64,000 nt of DNA, taken from the IMG/VR virus record IMGVR_UViG_3300025577_000001, positions 1 through 64,000 of that record; one strand, 5' to 3'. Under the pieces are notes generated by a model, which had not been told where the DNA came from, did no database searches, and saw only the letters and a list, made by a program, of their open reading frames with translations. Source of the stretch: a virus. This document shows, in pieces, positions 33,805-42,979 of the stretch. Both the position numbers and the translations under genes were made by a program. Position 1 is the first letter of the stretch, and each line of letters opens with the position of its first letter.

Positions 33805-35586
33805 CTATGGCGCTAGCCTCGCTTTCTTGGCTCGGCTGTCCTCGTACCACTCTGCAATAGCTGGCACCCATGCTTTGAAGTGCGGCCAGATAAGTTCACA
33901 CAATTGCTGACACTCTAGCTGAGCATCCGCCTTCCATCTCAGATCTAAGAGATGCATTAGCGACCGCGCATTGGCCGACATTACCCAGTGCTGCCGCACG
34001 TCGAAAGGAATCAGGCCGCGCGCGTGCTCCTCGCTGAAGCCATCGTCAATTACGCGCTTACGGTATCGGTGCGCAGATTCAAGGCAATACTCTAAGTCTG
34101 AATAACGCTGGGCTTCGCTATAGCTATAGCGCTTCCCTTCACGATCGCGATAGTCTCCAGCGGGCCGAAGATAAAACACCTCGTCCACTTCCCTAAACCC
34201 TTTCGAAACGTCGATAATGCGCTTCCCGGTATAGCGCCCGGAGTTGTGGACGACTACTCCGGCTGCCACAAAGTTGTGGTGAGGAGATTTCATTACTAGG
34301 TCGTATGTTGGCTGAGCGCCAACATACTCGATTGAGACAATGGCTTTTTGATGGGCACAAAGTGGGTTTTGTTTGCCAGATTTATGATGGCTGATATGGC
34401 AGGAAGCGCAAAGCACTTCAAAATTATCAAAATCAAAAGCTAGGTCAGGCCGCTCTTTCACTGGCTGGATGTGATGGCAATGCAGGTTTTCTGTTTGATG
34501 ACAGTGATTGCACTCAGCTCCTTTTAATTTGAGAATTTCAGCGCGATTGTACTTGAGCCAGTTATAAGCTCTTTTCTCAGGTGCCAAGTTTTTCCATGAC
34601 GGATGATCTATGCCTGACAAAATTAATCCATTCTTGACTCGGTGCTCTGTGACAGACTTTGCATGATTGCTGCGCCTGTCTCGTTCGATCTGGCTTAGAT
34701 TAATAGAGTACTTTAAGCCTTTGTTCCATGGCTTTTTATCCCAAGTTAGTTCATGCTTATATGCCCACTTTTTGACGGATTCAGTAGAGCAGCCAGCGAT
34801 CGCAGCAACGCCTTTAGGTGTTAGCCCATTCAAAAAGTGAAATCGCAGCCATTCTTTGTTTTGATACGTTTTGTCCGCATCCTTCAAAGGCTGACCGTTC
34901 ACCATTACCTTTGAGCCAACGCTGAGCTGAGCTAGAACCCGCCAACCGTAAGGTGTGTATATTTTGTGATTCTGCGTACATTCAAGCGTCTTCCCGTCTT
35001 CTAAAGTCACCTTATAGACAGGATTTATTCCGTTGAAAACTACGTCTTCGATATAGTTTGTTGTGAAAGTGTTTGAAGCTTCATTAAGGCTGCGTACTCT
35101 CATTTTTCTAAGGCGAGTTTTGCAGTCGCGCCTGTATTCACCAGGGGCTTCTCCATTCCGACCTTTGATATGACGGGTGCGCACTGCTGCTTCTCCGTTA
35201 TGCCAAAGGTCATACAAATCACCTATTGTCTTTTTGAGCTTTTGGGACGTTTGCCCATGCTTGTCAACAAAGGTCACCTCTGTATCGCCTGCTAAACACT
35301 GCACGTCAAAAGACAGATGGCGATGGGTTCGGACTTGCTGCATTGTCGAATGCGGAAACCATCCACAATTCAGTACAATTTGAGGATTTTCAATGCTGCC
35401 AAAGTGGCCGCGTCCCCCGCCTAGCAATCGCTTGACGGCTATAGCGCCAGCGCGTTCCTCGCTTGGCCACTGCTCGCGCTCATCGAAGACAAAGCCTTCG
35501 CTGTAGTCTTGGTGCATCGCCGCGTAAATGGTCTGCTGAGGATTTGGGGTCTGGCTGATAACTTCGACTCTAAATCTATTATCCAT
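33805..35586 (-). CDS. thyX: Flavin-dependent thymidylate synthase ThyX, intein-containing
   Basis: This 593-residue precursor starts at ATG 35586, which overlaps the upstream stop and has a GGGAGG site. The N-extein (96 aa) has NPQIVLNCGWFPHSTMQQVRTHRH and ends LSFDVQ; the C-extein (145 aa) begins SGRYTGKRI. Joined, these give the ThyX motif RTHR-x7-S, with the Ser as the +1 extein residue, so the intein (352 aa) interrupts the flavin/dUMP-binding motif. The mature enzyme of 241 aa makes dTMP from dUMP with methylene-tetrahydrofolate. Along with dcd it provides nucleotides for phage DNA. Confidence 0.9.
   Translation of the reverse strand: MDNRFRVEVISQTPNPQQTIYAAMHQDYSEGFVFDEREQWPSEERAGAIAVKRLLGGGRGHFGSIENPQIVLNCGWFPHSTMQQVRTHRHLSFDVQCLAGDTEVTFVDKHGQTSQKLKKTIGDLYDLWHNGEAAVRTRHIKGRNGEAPGEYRRDCKTRLRKMRVRSLNEASNTFTTNYIEDVVFNGINPVYKVTLEDGKTLECTQNHKIYTPYGWRVLAQLSVGSKVMVNGQPLKDADKTYQNKEWLRFHFLNGLTPKGVAAIAGCSTESVKKWAYKHELTWDKKPWNKGLKYSINLSQIERDRRSNHAKSVTEHRVKNGLILSGIDHPSWKNLAPEKRAYNWLKYNRAEILKLKGAECNHCHQTENLHCHHIQPVKERPDLAFDFDNFEVLCASCHISHHKSGKQNPLCAHQKAIVSIEYVGAQPTYDLVMKSPHHNFVAAGVVVHNSGRYTGKRIIDVSKGFREVDEVFYLRPAGDYRDREGKRYSYSEAQRYSDLEYCLESAHRYRKRVIDDGFSEEHARGLIPFDVRQHWVMSANARSLMHLLDLRWKADAQLECQQLCELIWPHFKAWVPAIAEWYEDSRAKKARLAP
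34243..35298 (-). other. ThyX intein with HNH homing endonuclease
   Basis: This 352 aa insertion starts with the splice Cys (CLAGDTEVTFVD), has the block-B-like CTQNHKIYTPYGW, and ends with HNFVAAGVVVHN before the +1 Ser. In the middle is an HNH homing nuclease (CNHCHQTENLHCHHIQPV with a distal CASCHISHH), preceded by a helix-rich DNA-binding part. It looks complete, so both splicing and homing are likely active. Confidence 0.9.
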
Positions 35587-35861
35587 TAGTTGATCGCCTC
35601 CCATTCTTGAGCGGGCGCAGGCGCTTTCCAGGGCGTCATGTTATGCGCGATTGGCTTGGGCTCATATCGCTCGTATTGTTTCTCTACGTCCTGCCCTGGC
35701 TTCGTATAGGCAATAGACGCAAACGGCAGCGACAAAGCGGCGCGGTATTCATCATTAAAGAATACGCGGCCTTTAAGCTGCCATAACGGCAGGCTATAAA
35801 ACTGCATCTGCCAGCGGCCCCATGCGTACTGATCGAATAATTCAAACTTTGAATGTTTCAT
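35586..35861 (-). CDS. Hypothetical protein upstream of thyX
   Basis: This 91 aa protein has many aromatic residues (FELFDQYAWGRWQMQFYSLP). Its stop overlaps the thyX start by 3 nt (TAATG), so the two are translated together. It may act in nucleotide metabolism or as an unrelated early protein. No family was recognised. Confidence 0.5.
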   Translation of the reverse strand: MKHSKFELFDQYAWGRWQMQFYSLPLWQLKGRVFFNDEYRAALSLPFASIAYTKPGQDVEKQYERYEPKPIAHNMTPWKAPAPAQEWEAIN

Positions 35862-35876
35862 GTTTTTTTCGTTTTT

Positions 35877-36551
35877 TTAGTTAGCTGAAATGTCCTGTTT
35901 TACCCAGGCCGCGTCAATCAGTTTGTAGCCTGTCGCTTTCTCCATCAATGCCGTACCCGGCTTGCTCGCTGGATGCCTAGAATTCAGACGCTCAGCAATC
36001 ATGCATATAGTTTCCATTGATGGACGCCGATTGCCATCCACCCATGATTGCACAGACTTCTTACTACGATACTGGCTATCGGCTAATTCTTCTGTCGTCA
36101 AGCCGCCGCCGCCTTCGGCGACTGGCGATAACAACCATTGAAGCACAGTGTCAATCGATTGCGGTGCGTGCACGCGCTCAGCGGCGAATCTAAGCCCGGT
36201 CAATTGATTAAGAAACTGACTAGCCAGAAACGGACTGAAGGCCGTCTCTAGCCCGCCTAGCATCTGCACAAAGAGATCGTAACGCAGGTTATCACGACGC
36301 CGCCGCCAGCTTAGTACTGTACGACGATCCGCGCCGACGGCATCAGCGACAGCAGTTGCACCGTACTGATTCATCAGACGCGCGGCGATGCTTGCAAATG
36401 GTTGGCGACGGCTTTGGCGCAGCTTATCGGGCGGCACGTCGCCGATGATAGCAACGTCGTCAACTGGCGCGTTAATTCGCTGACGACGTTGCCATCTCAC
36501 TGTTTGTACATCTGTGCGCATATCCATGCGGCTCACTAGCATTTTCGGCAT
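35877..36551 (-). CDS. HTH transcriptional regulator (two HTH motifs)
   Basis: This 224 aa protein has two candidate helix-turn-helix segments: GATAVADAVGADRRTVLSW (about residues 61-79) and TTEELADSQYRSKKSVQSWVD (about 150-170). The first looks like a Cro/CI-type recognition unit; the second is similar to an XRE motif. This may be a repressor of the TTTACA-family operators, which is a guess. An AGGAG site precedes ATG 36551. Confidence 0.6.
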   Translation of the reverse strand: MPKMLVSRMDMRTDVQTVRWQRRQRINAPVDDVAIIGDVPPDKLRQSRRQPFASIAARLMNQYGATAVADAVGADRRTVLSWRRRRDNLRYDLFVQMLGGLETAFSPFLASQFLNQLTGLRFAAERVHAPQSIDTVLQWLLSPVAEGGGGLTTEELADSQYRSKKSVQSWVDGNRRPSMETICMIAERLNSRHPASKPGTALMEKATGYKLIDAAWVKQDISAN

Positions 36552-36577
36552 TTTTCTAATCTCCTATATTCTTTCGT

Positions 36578-37120
36578 TTACTTGCGACGGCGACGGCTGC
36601 GACGATATCGAATCGGGCAACCATCTAAAACCCAATGACCAAAGTCAGCGACGCATAGCCCGAGAAACCAGTCACGGGCTATCAAGGCGATCATCTCGCT
36701 ATTTAGTGCCAGCCATTTTAGCCTGAGTACGCCGGATATATCAGCGCCCCAGAAGCCCGCAAAAGCCACTAATGAGATACATAGCGCTGCTAACCATATC
36801 GACAGATACAACACGCGCAAGGCTGTGCTAATAATCGGGATATGACTTGCCCAATGACGATGATAGGGAATCAGATCGCGATAGATCCCCCACATGCTAT
36901 AGAGCCCCACACGCCGCCAGCGGTTCGTAGGGATTGAATTGATGTCTAAGTCTGGGCTGAGCAGATGCCCAGACAGAAGCCCCACGCCCGCAGCCGCGAC
37001 GCCTGCTAAATATCTGGCGCTTGGATAAAACCCAAGCGCGACAGGCGCAGCGGACGCAGCGGCGACTAAGCCGATCGTCAGCGTGACGCACGCGCGATCG
37101 TGCCGTTTACCACTCGCCAT
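36578..37120 (-). CDS. DUF2227-family membrane-associated metal-binding protein
   Basis: This 180 aa protein has the DUF2227 pattern: MASGKRHDRACVTLTIGL, SGHLLSPDLDI, and YRDLIPYHRHWASHIPI, with conserved His/Asp that may bind metal, plus two or three transmembrane segments (ALCISLVAFAGF etc.). The family is common in cyanobacteria and of unknown function. It overlaps the upstream gene by 14 nt. Presence in a phage-plasmid is unusual. Confidence 0.7.
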   Translation of the reverse strand: MASGKRHDRACVTLTIGLVAAASAAPVALGFYPSARYLAGVAAAGVGLLSGHLLSPDLDINSIPTNRWRRVGLYSMWGIYRDLIPYHRHWASHIPIISTALRVLYLSIWLAALCISLVAFAGFWGADISGVLRLKWLALNSEMIALIARDWFLGLCVADFGHWVLDGCPIRYRRSRRRRK

Positions 37121-37475
37121 TATCGCCCCCGTTCGATTGCATCCGCAGCGCTAACAGGTTCGAGATGAACGCCGACAGTACCATCACTTCGATCAGCCTT
37201 AGCTTTCGCAAAGCTAAAAACTGATTAAGCAATGCAGGCGCTAACACCTTCATCTGCCGACAAAAGTCAGCGTCGCCCGGCAATAGCACCGGGTTAGGGC
37301 GGCGGTCTTTATCAGGCGCTAGAGATGCCGCGATATACGTTGCCATCTCACGTTGCAATAGGCTCAGCCAGTCAGACGATAAGCCATCTAAGGCGTCGCC
37401 GTAGATATCGAATAGGCTGCAAACGCAGGGTCTATTGTCTATCAGGCTTGCCATACTTACTCTTCGCTTTGTCAT
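37107..37475 (-). CDS. Hypothetical protein
   Basis: This 122 aa protein has a helical body with Leu-rich stretches (LLNQFLALRKLRLIEVMVLS). It overlaps the gene before it by 4 nt (ATGA) and the gene after it by 14 nt, so it is part of one co-translated operon. Function unknown. Confidence 0.5.
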   Translation of the reverse strand: MTKRRVSMASLIDNRPCVCSLFDIYGDALDGLSSDWLSLLQREMATYIAASLAPDKDRRPNPVLLPGDADFCRQMKVLAPALLNQFLALRKLRLIEVMVLSAFISNLLALRMQSNGGDNGEW

Positions 37476-37774
37476 CTCGCCGCCTTTGCATCTTGCCTTA
37501 GTGTGCGCGCTGTCCTCAGCGCCTGAGGATCTAGCATTGCTGAAAGGCGATTACCTTCCAGCATATTGAAATAAGCCCGTGCCGTCGCTTGATGCCGCCG
37601 TGGCACCTTCGACAGAAATGGACTGGCAGATGCACCATTAAACCGGCATTCGTGACCGCCGATAAACGCAGCATAAGCCGCATCCTCAGCTCGCCGCATT
37701 GATAAATCAGTCTCGTGACTGACAGTCTCTACAGGGCCGCTCACCCCATAGCTCAAACCGTGACAGTAACTCAT
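37472..37774 (-). CDS. Hypothetical protein, first gene of regulator operon
   Basis: This 100 aa protein starts at ATG 37774 (AAGG upstream), not the earlier in-frame start, which would lie at the -10 region. MSYCHGLSYGVSG starts it, and the body is helical (HQATARAYFNMLEGNRLSAM). It is expressed from the TTTACA promoter just upstream. No family was recognised. Confidence 0.5.
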   Translation of the reverse strand: MSYCHGLSYGVSGPVETVSHETDLSMRRAEDAAYAAFIGGHECRFNGASASPFLSKVPRRHQATARAYFNMLEGNRLSAMLDPQALRTARTLRQDAKAAR

Positions 37775-37801
37775 ATCTAGCCTTCGTCGGTTGCTTCTAA
37801 A

Positions 37802-37840
37802 ATGTAACACAACTTGGCTTGATATGTAAATAGGTTTTAT
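37802..37840 (-). promoter_or_regulatory. TTTACA-family promoter
   Basis: Minus-strand AATAAAACCTATTTACAT context: TTTACA 37825-37830, 17 nt, TTACAT 37802-37807. It drives the regulator operon 37774-35877. Confidence 0.65.
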
Positions 37841-37885
37841 TGTCCTGAGTAAAGAACATCAGGTTTTGTTGATGGAAAAACGAAA

Positions 37886-37913
37886 AAGCCGCGTCGAATA
37901 TTCGACGCGGCTT
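37886..37913 (-). terminator. Intrinsic terminator
   Basis: Perfect palindrome AAGCCGCGTCGAAT and complement, followed by TTTTTCG on the minus strand. Confidence 0.8.
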
Positions 37914-37934
37914 AGATGTGTGGGGGGTGAGAGT

Positions 37935-38720
37935 TTACGCGGCGTTGCCAATGTTCAGCCTGAGTTGATACCGCCCCTTCCATCGTCGGTTCATCAATTC
38001 GTGGAAAGCTGGCACTGATTCACTCGCCTTCATAAGCGTCAAGACTTCGGTAATGTGAGCCTTCAGAATGGGCTTAGCCTCATCTGAGAAGTGTTGGTGC
38101 TGCTTGTTAGGGCGCTTACCTGATTGCCCTACTGGGTTTACCTTTTCCAGTTCTTCTCTCACTTCCTGTGGCATCCAGTCGTACACCGCCTGATTGATGA
38201 ACGTTCCCATTACTGACCAATTCCAGCTCCATCCAGTAAGCCTTGAAGCTTCAGCGGCCCACTCGTCACTAAAATGCATCTCCCATTGCTTTGGCTCAAT
38301 AAGAACGACGCCGGTTAGGTAGCGGGTGGTGTCAGCAGCCTTTTGCGTCCAGCCGGTGATTGACTGAATCCAAGTATTAACACCTGCCGAAGCAAACTTG
38401 CTCATCGCAAACATCGCAGTCTCATTCCCTGTGAACGCATAATGAAAGATCAGCGCTGCACAAACATCGGCCCTCAAGATTTGGACTTTGCCGCCCTTCT
38501 TCTCTGACTTGATTGACAGGTCTAACGCCTTTCCCGCAAAAGGTTCCAGCCATTTTGAAGGAGCTTTGGTTGACAGGTCTTTGAGCAACTTTGACACCGC
38601 CTGCTTGCTTACGCCGCATAATCGGGCAACACCCGATATTGACATTCCGCTTTCTCCGGTCTCAATCTCTGTAAAAAACTCAATGCCGTCGTCTACAGCA
38701 CGTACAATATTAGAAGCCAT
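37935..38720 (-). CDS. HTH antirepressor-like protein
   Basis: This 261 aa protein has an N-terminal helix-turn-helix (MSISGVARLCGVSKQAVSKLL, about residues 26-46), a middle domain with CAALIFHYAF (Cys and aromatics), and ends in a helical region. The layout (HTH plus a phage-type C-domain) is similar to antirepressor or KilA-N-associated phage proteins found in cyanobacteria. It is a single-gene transcript ending at the terminator 37886-37913. Copy 4 of the iteron element lies upstream and points towards it. Confidence 0.6.
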   Translation of the reverse strand: MASNIVRAVDDGIEFFTEIETGESGMSISGVARLCGVSKQAVSKLLKDLSTKAPSKWLEPFAGKALDLSIKSEKKGGKVQILRADVCAALIFHYAFTGNETAMFAMSKFASAGVNTWIQSITGWTQKAADTTRYLTGVVLIEPKQWEMHFSDEWAAEASRLTGWSWNWSVMGTFINQAVYDWMPQEVREELEKVNPVGQSGKRPNKQHQHFSDEAKPILKAHITEVLTLMKASESVPAFHELMNRRWKGRYQLRLNIGNAA

Positions 38721-38844
38721 GTTCTTTACTCATCTAAAGTGATTTGGTTAGCCCGTAGCTGTCTGTTGATGCAGACGCGCGGGCGCATCAACATTCTACC
38801 AATCTTATCGGATATTCCGTCAACAAGTTTTATCCAGCCTCACG

Positions 38845-39082
38845 CCGCACTCAACTGTCCACTGTCCACCGGCACAGCGCCACCCCCTATCAACGATATT
38901 CAAAAGATGATTCTGTGACGGCTTATCGAAGGCTTAGCTAAGGACTAAGAAAGGCAACAGAATCTTATATATCTCTATTATAAGGATCTGTTGTCTTTCG
39001 ATCTGTTGTCTTTTTCGCCTGCAAGGCTTATCGTGTATAGCTTTGAGCGATTGAAGTCAAAAAAGCCGATCTGTTGTCTTTT
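38845..39082 (-). repeat. Seven-copy iteron element, copy 4, with downstream module
   Basis: Minus orientation: a distal iteron (39069-39082), TACACGATAAGCCT, then proximal iterons and the TATAAT-containing palindrome (38949-39012). A downstream conserved module (38845-38925; CAACGATATTCAAAA word) is shared with copies 5 and 6. The whole lies upstream of the antirepressor-like gene. The remaining 39083-39233 sequence holds no gene. Confidence 0.85.
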
Positions 39083-39233
39083 CCCACCTTGCAGACGACG
39101 GATTCTAAGAGCATCAGCGCCAAACTTGACGGCTTATTGCGTCCTAATTAGGGCTAAATCCAGAGGCTAAATTGAGTCAAATCCTGCCAACTGGCACACT
39201 AGGTTTTGATGCCGCGACTGGAATTTAAACATT

Positions 39234-39273
39234 AAAAAACCCGTCAGATTCTTACGAGTCTGACGGGTTTTTT
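39234..39273. terminator. Bidirectional intrinsic terminator
   Basis: AAAAAACCCGTCAGA and its complement give a hairpin with T6 on both strands. It follows the membrane-protein gene on the minus strand. Confidence 0.85.
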
Positions 39274-39835
39274 ATTGCTGTTGCTCAAGCTGATCGGCGT
39301 ATCGGTTTGATAGTTGCTCAAACCTATACGCCATTTTTTCAGTTTCTAACGTCTTCGCTTGCGCCGCGTCTATCTCTTGTCGCAGGTCATCGCATTTCTT
39401 TTCTAGGCGTTCCACGTCAGCGCGGGCCTGGGCGATGATCAGGTTTTTTGCTTCGAGTAATGCTTTTTGCGAATCTTGCGCCGACGAAAAAGCAAATTCT
39501 ATATTCTTATCGGCTCTATCGCTGCGTGCTTTGAATTGAGAAATAACGACCGGGCCAATCATGCCTGAGACGATCATGCCGACAATCGTGATTATCCATT
39601 GATAATCGCCGTCCACGGCCTTGACTTCTACGTCAGCTTGGCCGGTAAACCCATCAGTTTGCGTTGTGCTTGGCGATGGCACTTGCGCCAAGCTATCGGC
39701 CATTATCTCGATTTGCTCTATCTCTGGCTTAGCTGTAGCGCGTTTGAGAGATGCACCAACGGAGCTAGCGATTACAAGGGCGGCGACGATGGAGGGAACT
39801 ATCGATTTGTTTTTACGAAGCCAATCGGCAACCAT
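39272..39835 (-). CDS. Membrane-anchored coiled-coil protein (lysis/spanin-like candidate)
   Basis: This 187 aa protein has two hydrophobic segments (SIVAALVIASSVGASL, about 12-28; WIITIVGMIVSGMIGPVVIS, about 79-99) and a long C-terminal coiled coil (about 120-185; VERLEKKCDDLRQEIDAAQ). This shape fits a spanin-like or tail-associated membrane protein. It overlaps the upstream membrane gene by 37 nt. Confidence 0.5.
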   Translation of the reverse strand: MVADWLRKNKSIVPSIVAALVIASSVGASLKRATAKPEIEQIEIMADSLAQVPSPSTTQTDGFTGQADVEVKAVDGDYQWIITIVGMIVSGMIGPVVISQFKARSDRADKNIEFAFSSAQDSQKALLEAKNLIIAQARADVERLEKKCDDLRQEIDAAQAKTLETEKMAYRFEQLSNRYADQLEQQQ

Positions 39836-40239
39836 AGATCTAAGCCGTGTAATAAAGCGTGAGCGCCAACGATTGAATAAGTGGAGACGCCCGTGATTGA
39901 GCCTGGCACTACGAATAGACTAGCCAGGAAAAAGAATGCTATTGCTAGCGCGTTGTGTATCCGTTGCCATACCTTTTGATGCTGAAAGCTAACAGCCCAG
40001 AATCCCGATATCCCTAGCGCCAGCATCGCGATGCCATAGAGGTATTTAGGTGCTATCGAAAACATAAAATCGTAGCTTTCAGGGAACGCTGAGGAAGGCC
40101 AGAAGATCATCGCTAAGCCAAACATAGTGGCTACAGCGAGCGGGATACTTGATAGAAATATCCTGACGCTGTAGGCAAAGTTGCTGGTTTTTTCAGCGCG
40201 GCTTAGGCGCGTTGATTGATGCAGCATTCTCATTGGCAT
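39799..40239 (-). CDS. Multi-pass membrane protein (holin-like candidate)
   Basis: This 146 aa protein has about four hydrophobic segments (IPLAVATMFGLAMIFW, YLYGIAMLALGISGFWAV, ALAIAFFFLASLFVV, YSIVGAHALLHGLDLWL). It follows the last tail-fibre gene without a gap and overlaps the coiled-coil membrane gene. Order and topology suggest a holin, but no holin family is recognised. Confidence 0.5.
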   Translation of the reverse strand: MPMRMLHQSTRLSRAEKTSNFAYSVRIFLSSIPLAVATMFGLAMIFWPSSAFPESYDFMFSIAPKYLYGIAMLALGISGFWAVSFQHQKVWQRIHNALAIAFFFLASLFVVPGSITGVSTYSIVGAHALLHGLDLWLPIGFVKTNR

Positions 40240-41367
40240 TTAGCTAATCCTTATGATTTTGTTGACGACGAAATAGGGCGGCATATTTTCATGTGGCGCG
40301 CCATTACCCGATGCAGATGCGGTGCCAGGCGTCGCGGCTGGATTTATAGCCACATTGGCTGATGCCGGGTTTACGGCGACGTTGACGCTAGCAGGAAGTA
40401 TCAGCGGTTGCCCGCCGGGCCGGTTGTCAGCGACATAAGAAAAGCCGCCGTTACGCTGCCCGGCTAATGCCGACCTTGTTCTGATTAATGAGCCGAGTTC
40501 TCGTATATCCTCAGCGCCCGCCAAAACACTATGAACATGATCGCCGCCGCTTGTTGTGTGAGCATGATTGCTAGATGCGCTATGAGTATGATCGGCGATC
40601 TGCACTGGATGCGAATGGCGACCATTGTTAGCTTCGCTTAGCCCGACAGATTCAGCGCCGCCTGATTGCCCGGCAGTCCGAGCCGTGAGACCCGCGCCTG
40701 CGCCTGCGCCAATATAGACGCGGCCCGGCGGCGGCACTCTAAACGTATTGGGCGGATCGTTCGGCTGCGAATTGATGCGCCCAATTGCATCCCACGCCAA
40801 CGGATAATCTACGGCGTTATAGATTGCGTAGTTGCACAGGGCCCATCCCGGCTCGATCGATTGCCGTGACGTTTCTTTCATGTCGCCAATCTGAAAGCCT
40901 GCGCTATCAGATTGAGCGAGCGGGCGCACCTGATCTATTTTCTGAGAACGCAAATCAATCAGGTCTGTAATTGCACTAGCATTAGTCTGCACTAGTCCTA
41001 GTGGAATCCCTAGTGGAGGGAGCGTGGCAGCGTTGGATACGGTGCCGCTTTCGGATACGTAAACAAAGCGCAGCGCGTTAGCCGCGATCGTAATAGTGCC
41101 GCTGTTGATTTGGACTATGGTGCCGTCCACAAGCATGACTGACGCGGCGCTATAGGCAATAGTGCGCCCGCCGCCGTCGCTAATTTCTAAGCGGCCATAC
41201 CAGCCATAAAACTGTGCTTTTATTTGGTCGGGCTGATCGTCTAACCAATCGTCGATAACTTTGGGCCCGTGGCCGTATTCGTCAGTACCATCAAGGATTG
41301 GATAGCCTGCTGAGTTTGCCAGCGACGCTTCCCAAATTTCGCCAGCGTTTAATGTGGGTCTTGGCAT
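40240..41367 (-). CDS. Tail fibre with tail-collar domain
   Basis: This 375 aa protein has an N-terminal beta-rich region, then a tail-collar motif at about 165-225 (GWALCNYAIYNAVDYPLAWDAIG, then NTFRVPPPGRVYIGAG). A histidine-rich stretch (HSHPVQIADHTHSASSNHAHTTSGGDHVH) follows, which is typical of metal-binding trimeric fibres. The C-terminus ends MPPYFVVNKIIRIS, like the T4 gp12-type tip. It is the last of three consecutive fibre genes. Confidence 0.8.
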   Translation of the reverse strand: MPRPTLNAGEIWEASLANSAGYPILDGTDEYGHGPKVIDDWLDDQPDQIKAQFYGWYGRLEISDGGGRTIAYSAASVMLVDGTIVQINSGTITIAANALRFVYVSESGTVSNAATLPPLGIPLGLVQTNASAITDLIDLRSQKIDQVRPLAQSDSAGFQIGDMKETSRQSIEPGWALCNYAIYNAVDYPLAWDAIGRINSQPNDPPNTFRVPPPGRVYIGAGAGAGLTARTAGQSGGAESVGLSEANNGRHSHPVQIADHTHSASSNHAHTTSGGDHVHSVLAGAEDIRELGSLIRTRSALAGQRNGGFSYVADNRPGGQPLILPASVNVAVNPASANVAINPAATPGTASASGNGAPHENMPPYFVVNKIIRIS

Positions 41368-41369
41368 CG

Positions 41370-42122
41370 TTAAGCCGTTATCTCCGTATAGCTAATACTT
41401 AGCGTCGCATTTAGATTGCCTGCGCCAGCCTGCGGCAATGCTTTGATATAAAGGCCCATCACGGATGCCGCGCGGCTAACGTCGTAAGTTCTCAAAATAT
41501 GGCGGCGGCCATTGCTTGTGTTTGTCGCCGTCGTCTCACTAGTAAATGCCGAGTCGTTGCCGCTGCTATTCACTAAGCCGATCTCAAATTCCCAATCTTC
41601 ATAACCTGAGATGCCAAGTATCGCCGCCGTATTGACGGCTATTGCACCCGCGAATGGCTTTGGTAAATACCAAGTTTTATCGCCGCCCGCTGGGTCTAAG
41701 TCGTTTGCGTCTACTGTATGCACCGCAGGCTGCTTAATGAGTAGGCTTAAGTCTGGATTAGTCCCCAATACTTTCGCCACGCGCAGCGCGCCCGTGTCTA
41801 GATTGCGGTTCGTAATGCCGGTTGACATGAGTGTCGGCAGATTGACCGGGCCCGTGGCGGGCATGATAGCAAGGATATCAAATAAGGTATCTGTCGCCGC
41901 GTCTGGCGTGAAGGTAAAACGATAGGCAATCTGATATTCATCAGATGCCGGTATCTCTACATCTAAGACGCCGCTAGTGATTGGGAATTCTTGCAATACT
42001 TTCGTGTATAGCGTATCCGGATCGGTTTGGTCGGTGCTGTTATTTTCTGTTAGCTGCGCGGTGAAGATGCCGTCTAAGGGCGTGCCCGTGCTGTTCGTGA
42101 GTAAGCCTACTAGTTGAGTCAT
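41370..42122 (-). CDS. Tail fibre / baseplate accessory protein
   Basis: This 250 aa protein, beta-rich, begins MTQLVGLLTNSTGTPLDGIF. It has multiple TG/NG turns, which fits a fibre-connecting or appendage protein. It lies between two collar-domain fibres and overlaps the upstream one by 1 nt. The family is unclear. Confidence 0.55.
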   Translation of the reverse strand: MTQLVGLLTNSTGTPLDGIFTAQLTENNSTDQTDPDTLYTKVLQEFPITSGVLDVEIPASDEYQIAYRFTFTPDAATDTLFDILAIMPATGPVNLPTLMSTGITNRNLDTGALRVAKVLGTNPDLSLLIKQPAVHTVDANDLDPAGGDKTWYLPKPFAGAIAVNTAAILGISGYEDWEFEIGLVNSSGNDSAFTSETTATNTSNGRRHILRTYDVSRAASVMGLYIKALPQAGAGNLNATLSISYTEITA

Positions 42123-42979
42123 TAAGATAGCCTCACGAACATATAAACAGTGATATAGGGCGACATGTTTTGGTGCGCATCAGGCGCAGCCGCGTCTAAT
42201 GTCGCGTTTACATCCGTATAGTCTAAGCGCACGCCGCCAACGACTTGCTCATGTGTTGAGGCGCGCATTACTAGATCGTCACGCGTCTCTGAGCCATAAG
42301 CGCCCTCACCGTCGCCGCCATTGGCTCTCATGCCTTGATAGCTAGCTGTAAAGTCGCTACCGGTTGCCGTGCGATGCTTGTGTCTCATCTGCTCATTAGT
42401 CAGCGTCACTGTCTTAGCGCCGCCGGTTTTACCTGGCGCATTGAAGTCAGCGTCAGCGCCGTTAATACCTACCAGCATTCGACCTTGGCCAAACGCCGAC
42501 CAATTACCAAAACCCAAGAACGTTGCAGGGTTAGTGCTACTGGTTGCATTCATATAGATCGAGCCGACTGGGTACACCTTTTGTAAGGTCGCGAGCGCTT
42601 CGTCTTTAACAAAACGTGTCGTTGCTATTGCCGTTCCGCTACTTGCGGCGGGCGGCGTTGGAGCCTTAGGCGATCCTGTCAAATCTGTATCGATAAGCGC
42701 GTTGGCGACGGCTGTATTAATGGCCGTCGTCGCCTGCTGTGTCGTATACGCGCCAACGCTAGCCGCTGTTAGTTGATGCGGGTTGGCCGTATTATTTACA
42801 TGCGTTGCCAATTCGGCGTCGGTCAGGAAGCCCGCTTGTAATTGCGATACGGTGCCGCGCCTGAATACGCCGTCCTGACGCACTAAGATGCCGTCATTAT
42901 CATCGAAAGACGTCGCCGGGTCCATCTGATCGATGGTCTGGCTGAAGACGGCCTCTTTATTTAGATCTGTTACTGCCAT
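42122..42979 (-). CDS. Short tail fibre with collar-like tip
   Basis: This 285 aa protein has a coil and linker N-terminus and a C-terminal tip domain: VYPVGSIYMNATSSTNPATF, LGFGNWSAFGQGRMLVGI, AKTVTLTNEQMRHKHR and MSPYITVYMFVRLS, which matches T4 gp12/collar-type fibre tips. It overlaps the next gene by 1 nt and follows the tail protein I gene. Confidence 0.8.
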   Translation of the reverse strand: MAVTDLNKEAVFSQTIDQMDPATSFDDNDGILVRQDGVFRRGTVSQLQAGFLTDAELATHVNNTANPHQLTAASVGAYTTQQATTAINTAVANALIDTDLTGSPKAPTPPAASSGTAIATTRFVKDEALATLQKVYPVGSIYMNATSSTNPATFLGFGNWSAFGQGRMLVGINGADADFNAPGKTGGAKTVTLTNEQMRHKHRTATGSDFTASYQGMRANGGDGEGAYGSETRDDLVMRASTHEQVVGGVRLDYTDVNATLDAAAPDAHQNMSPYITVYMFVRLS

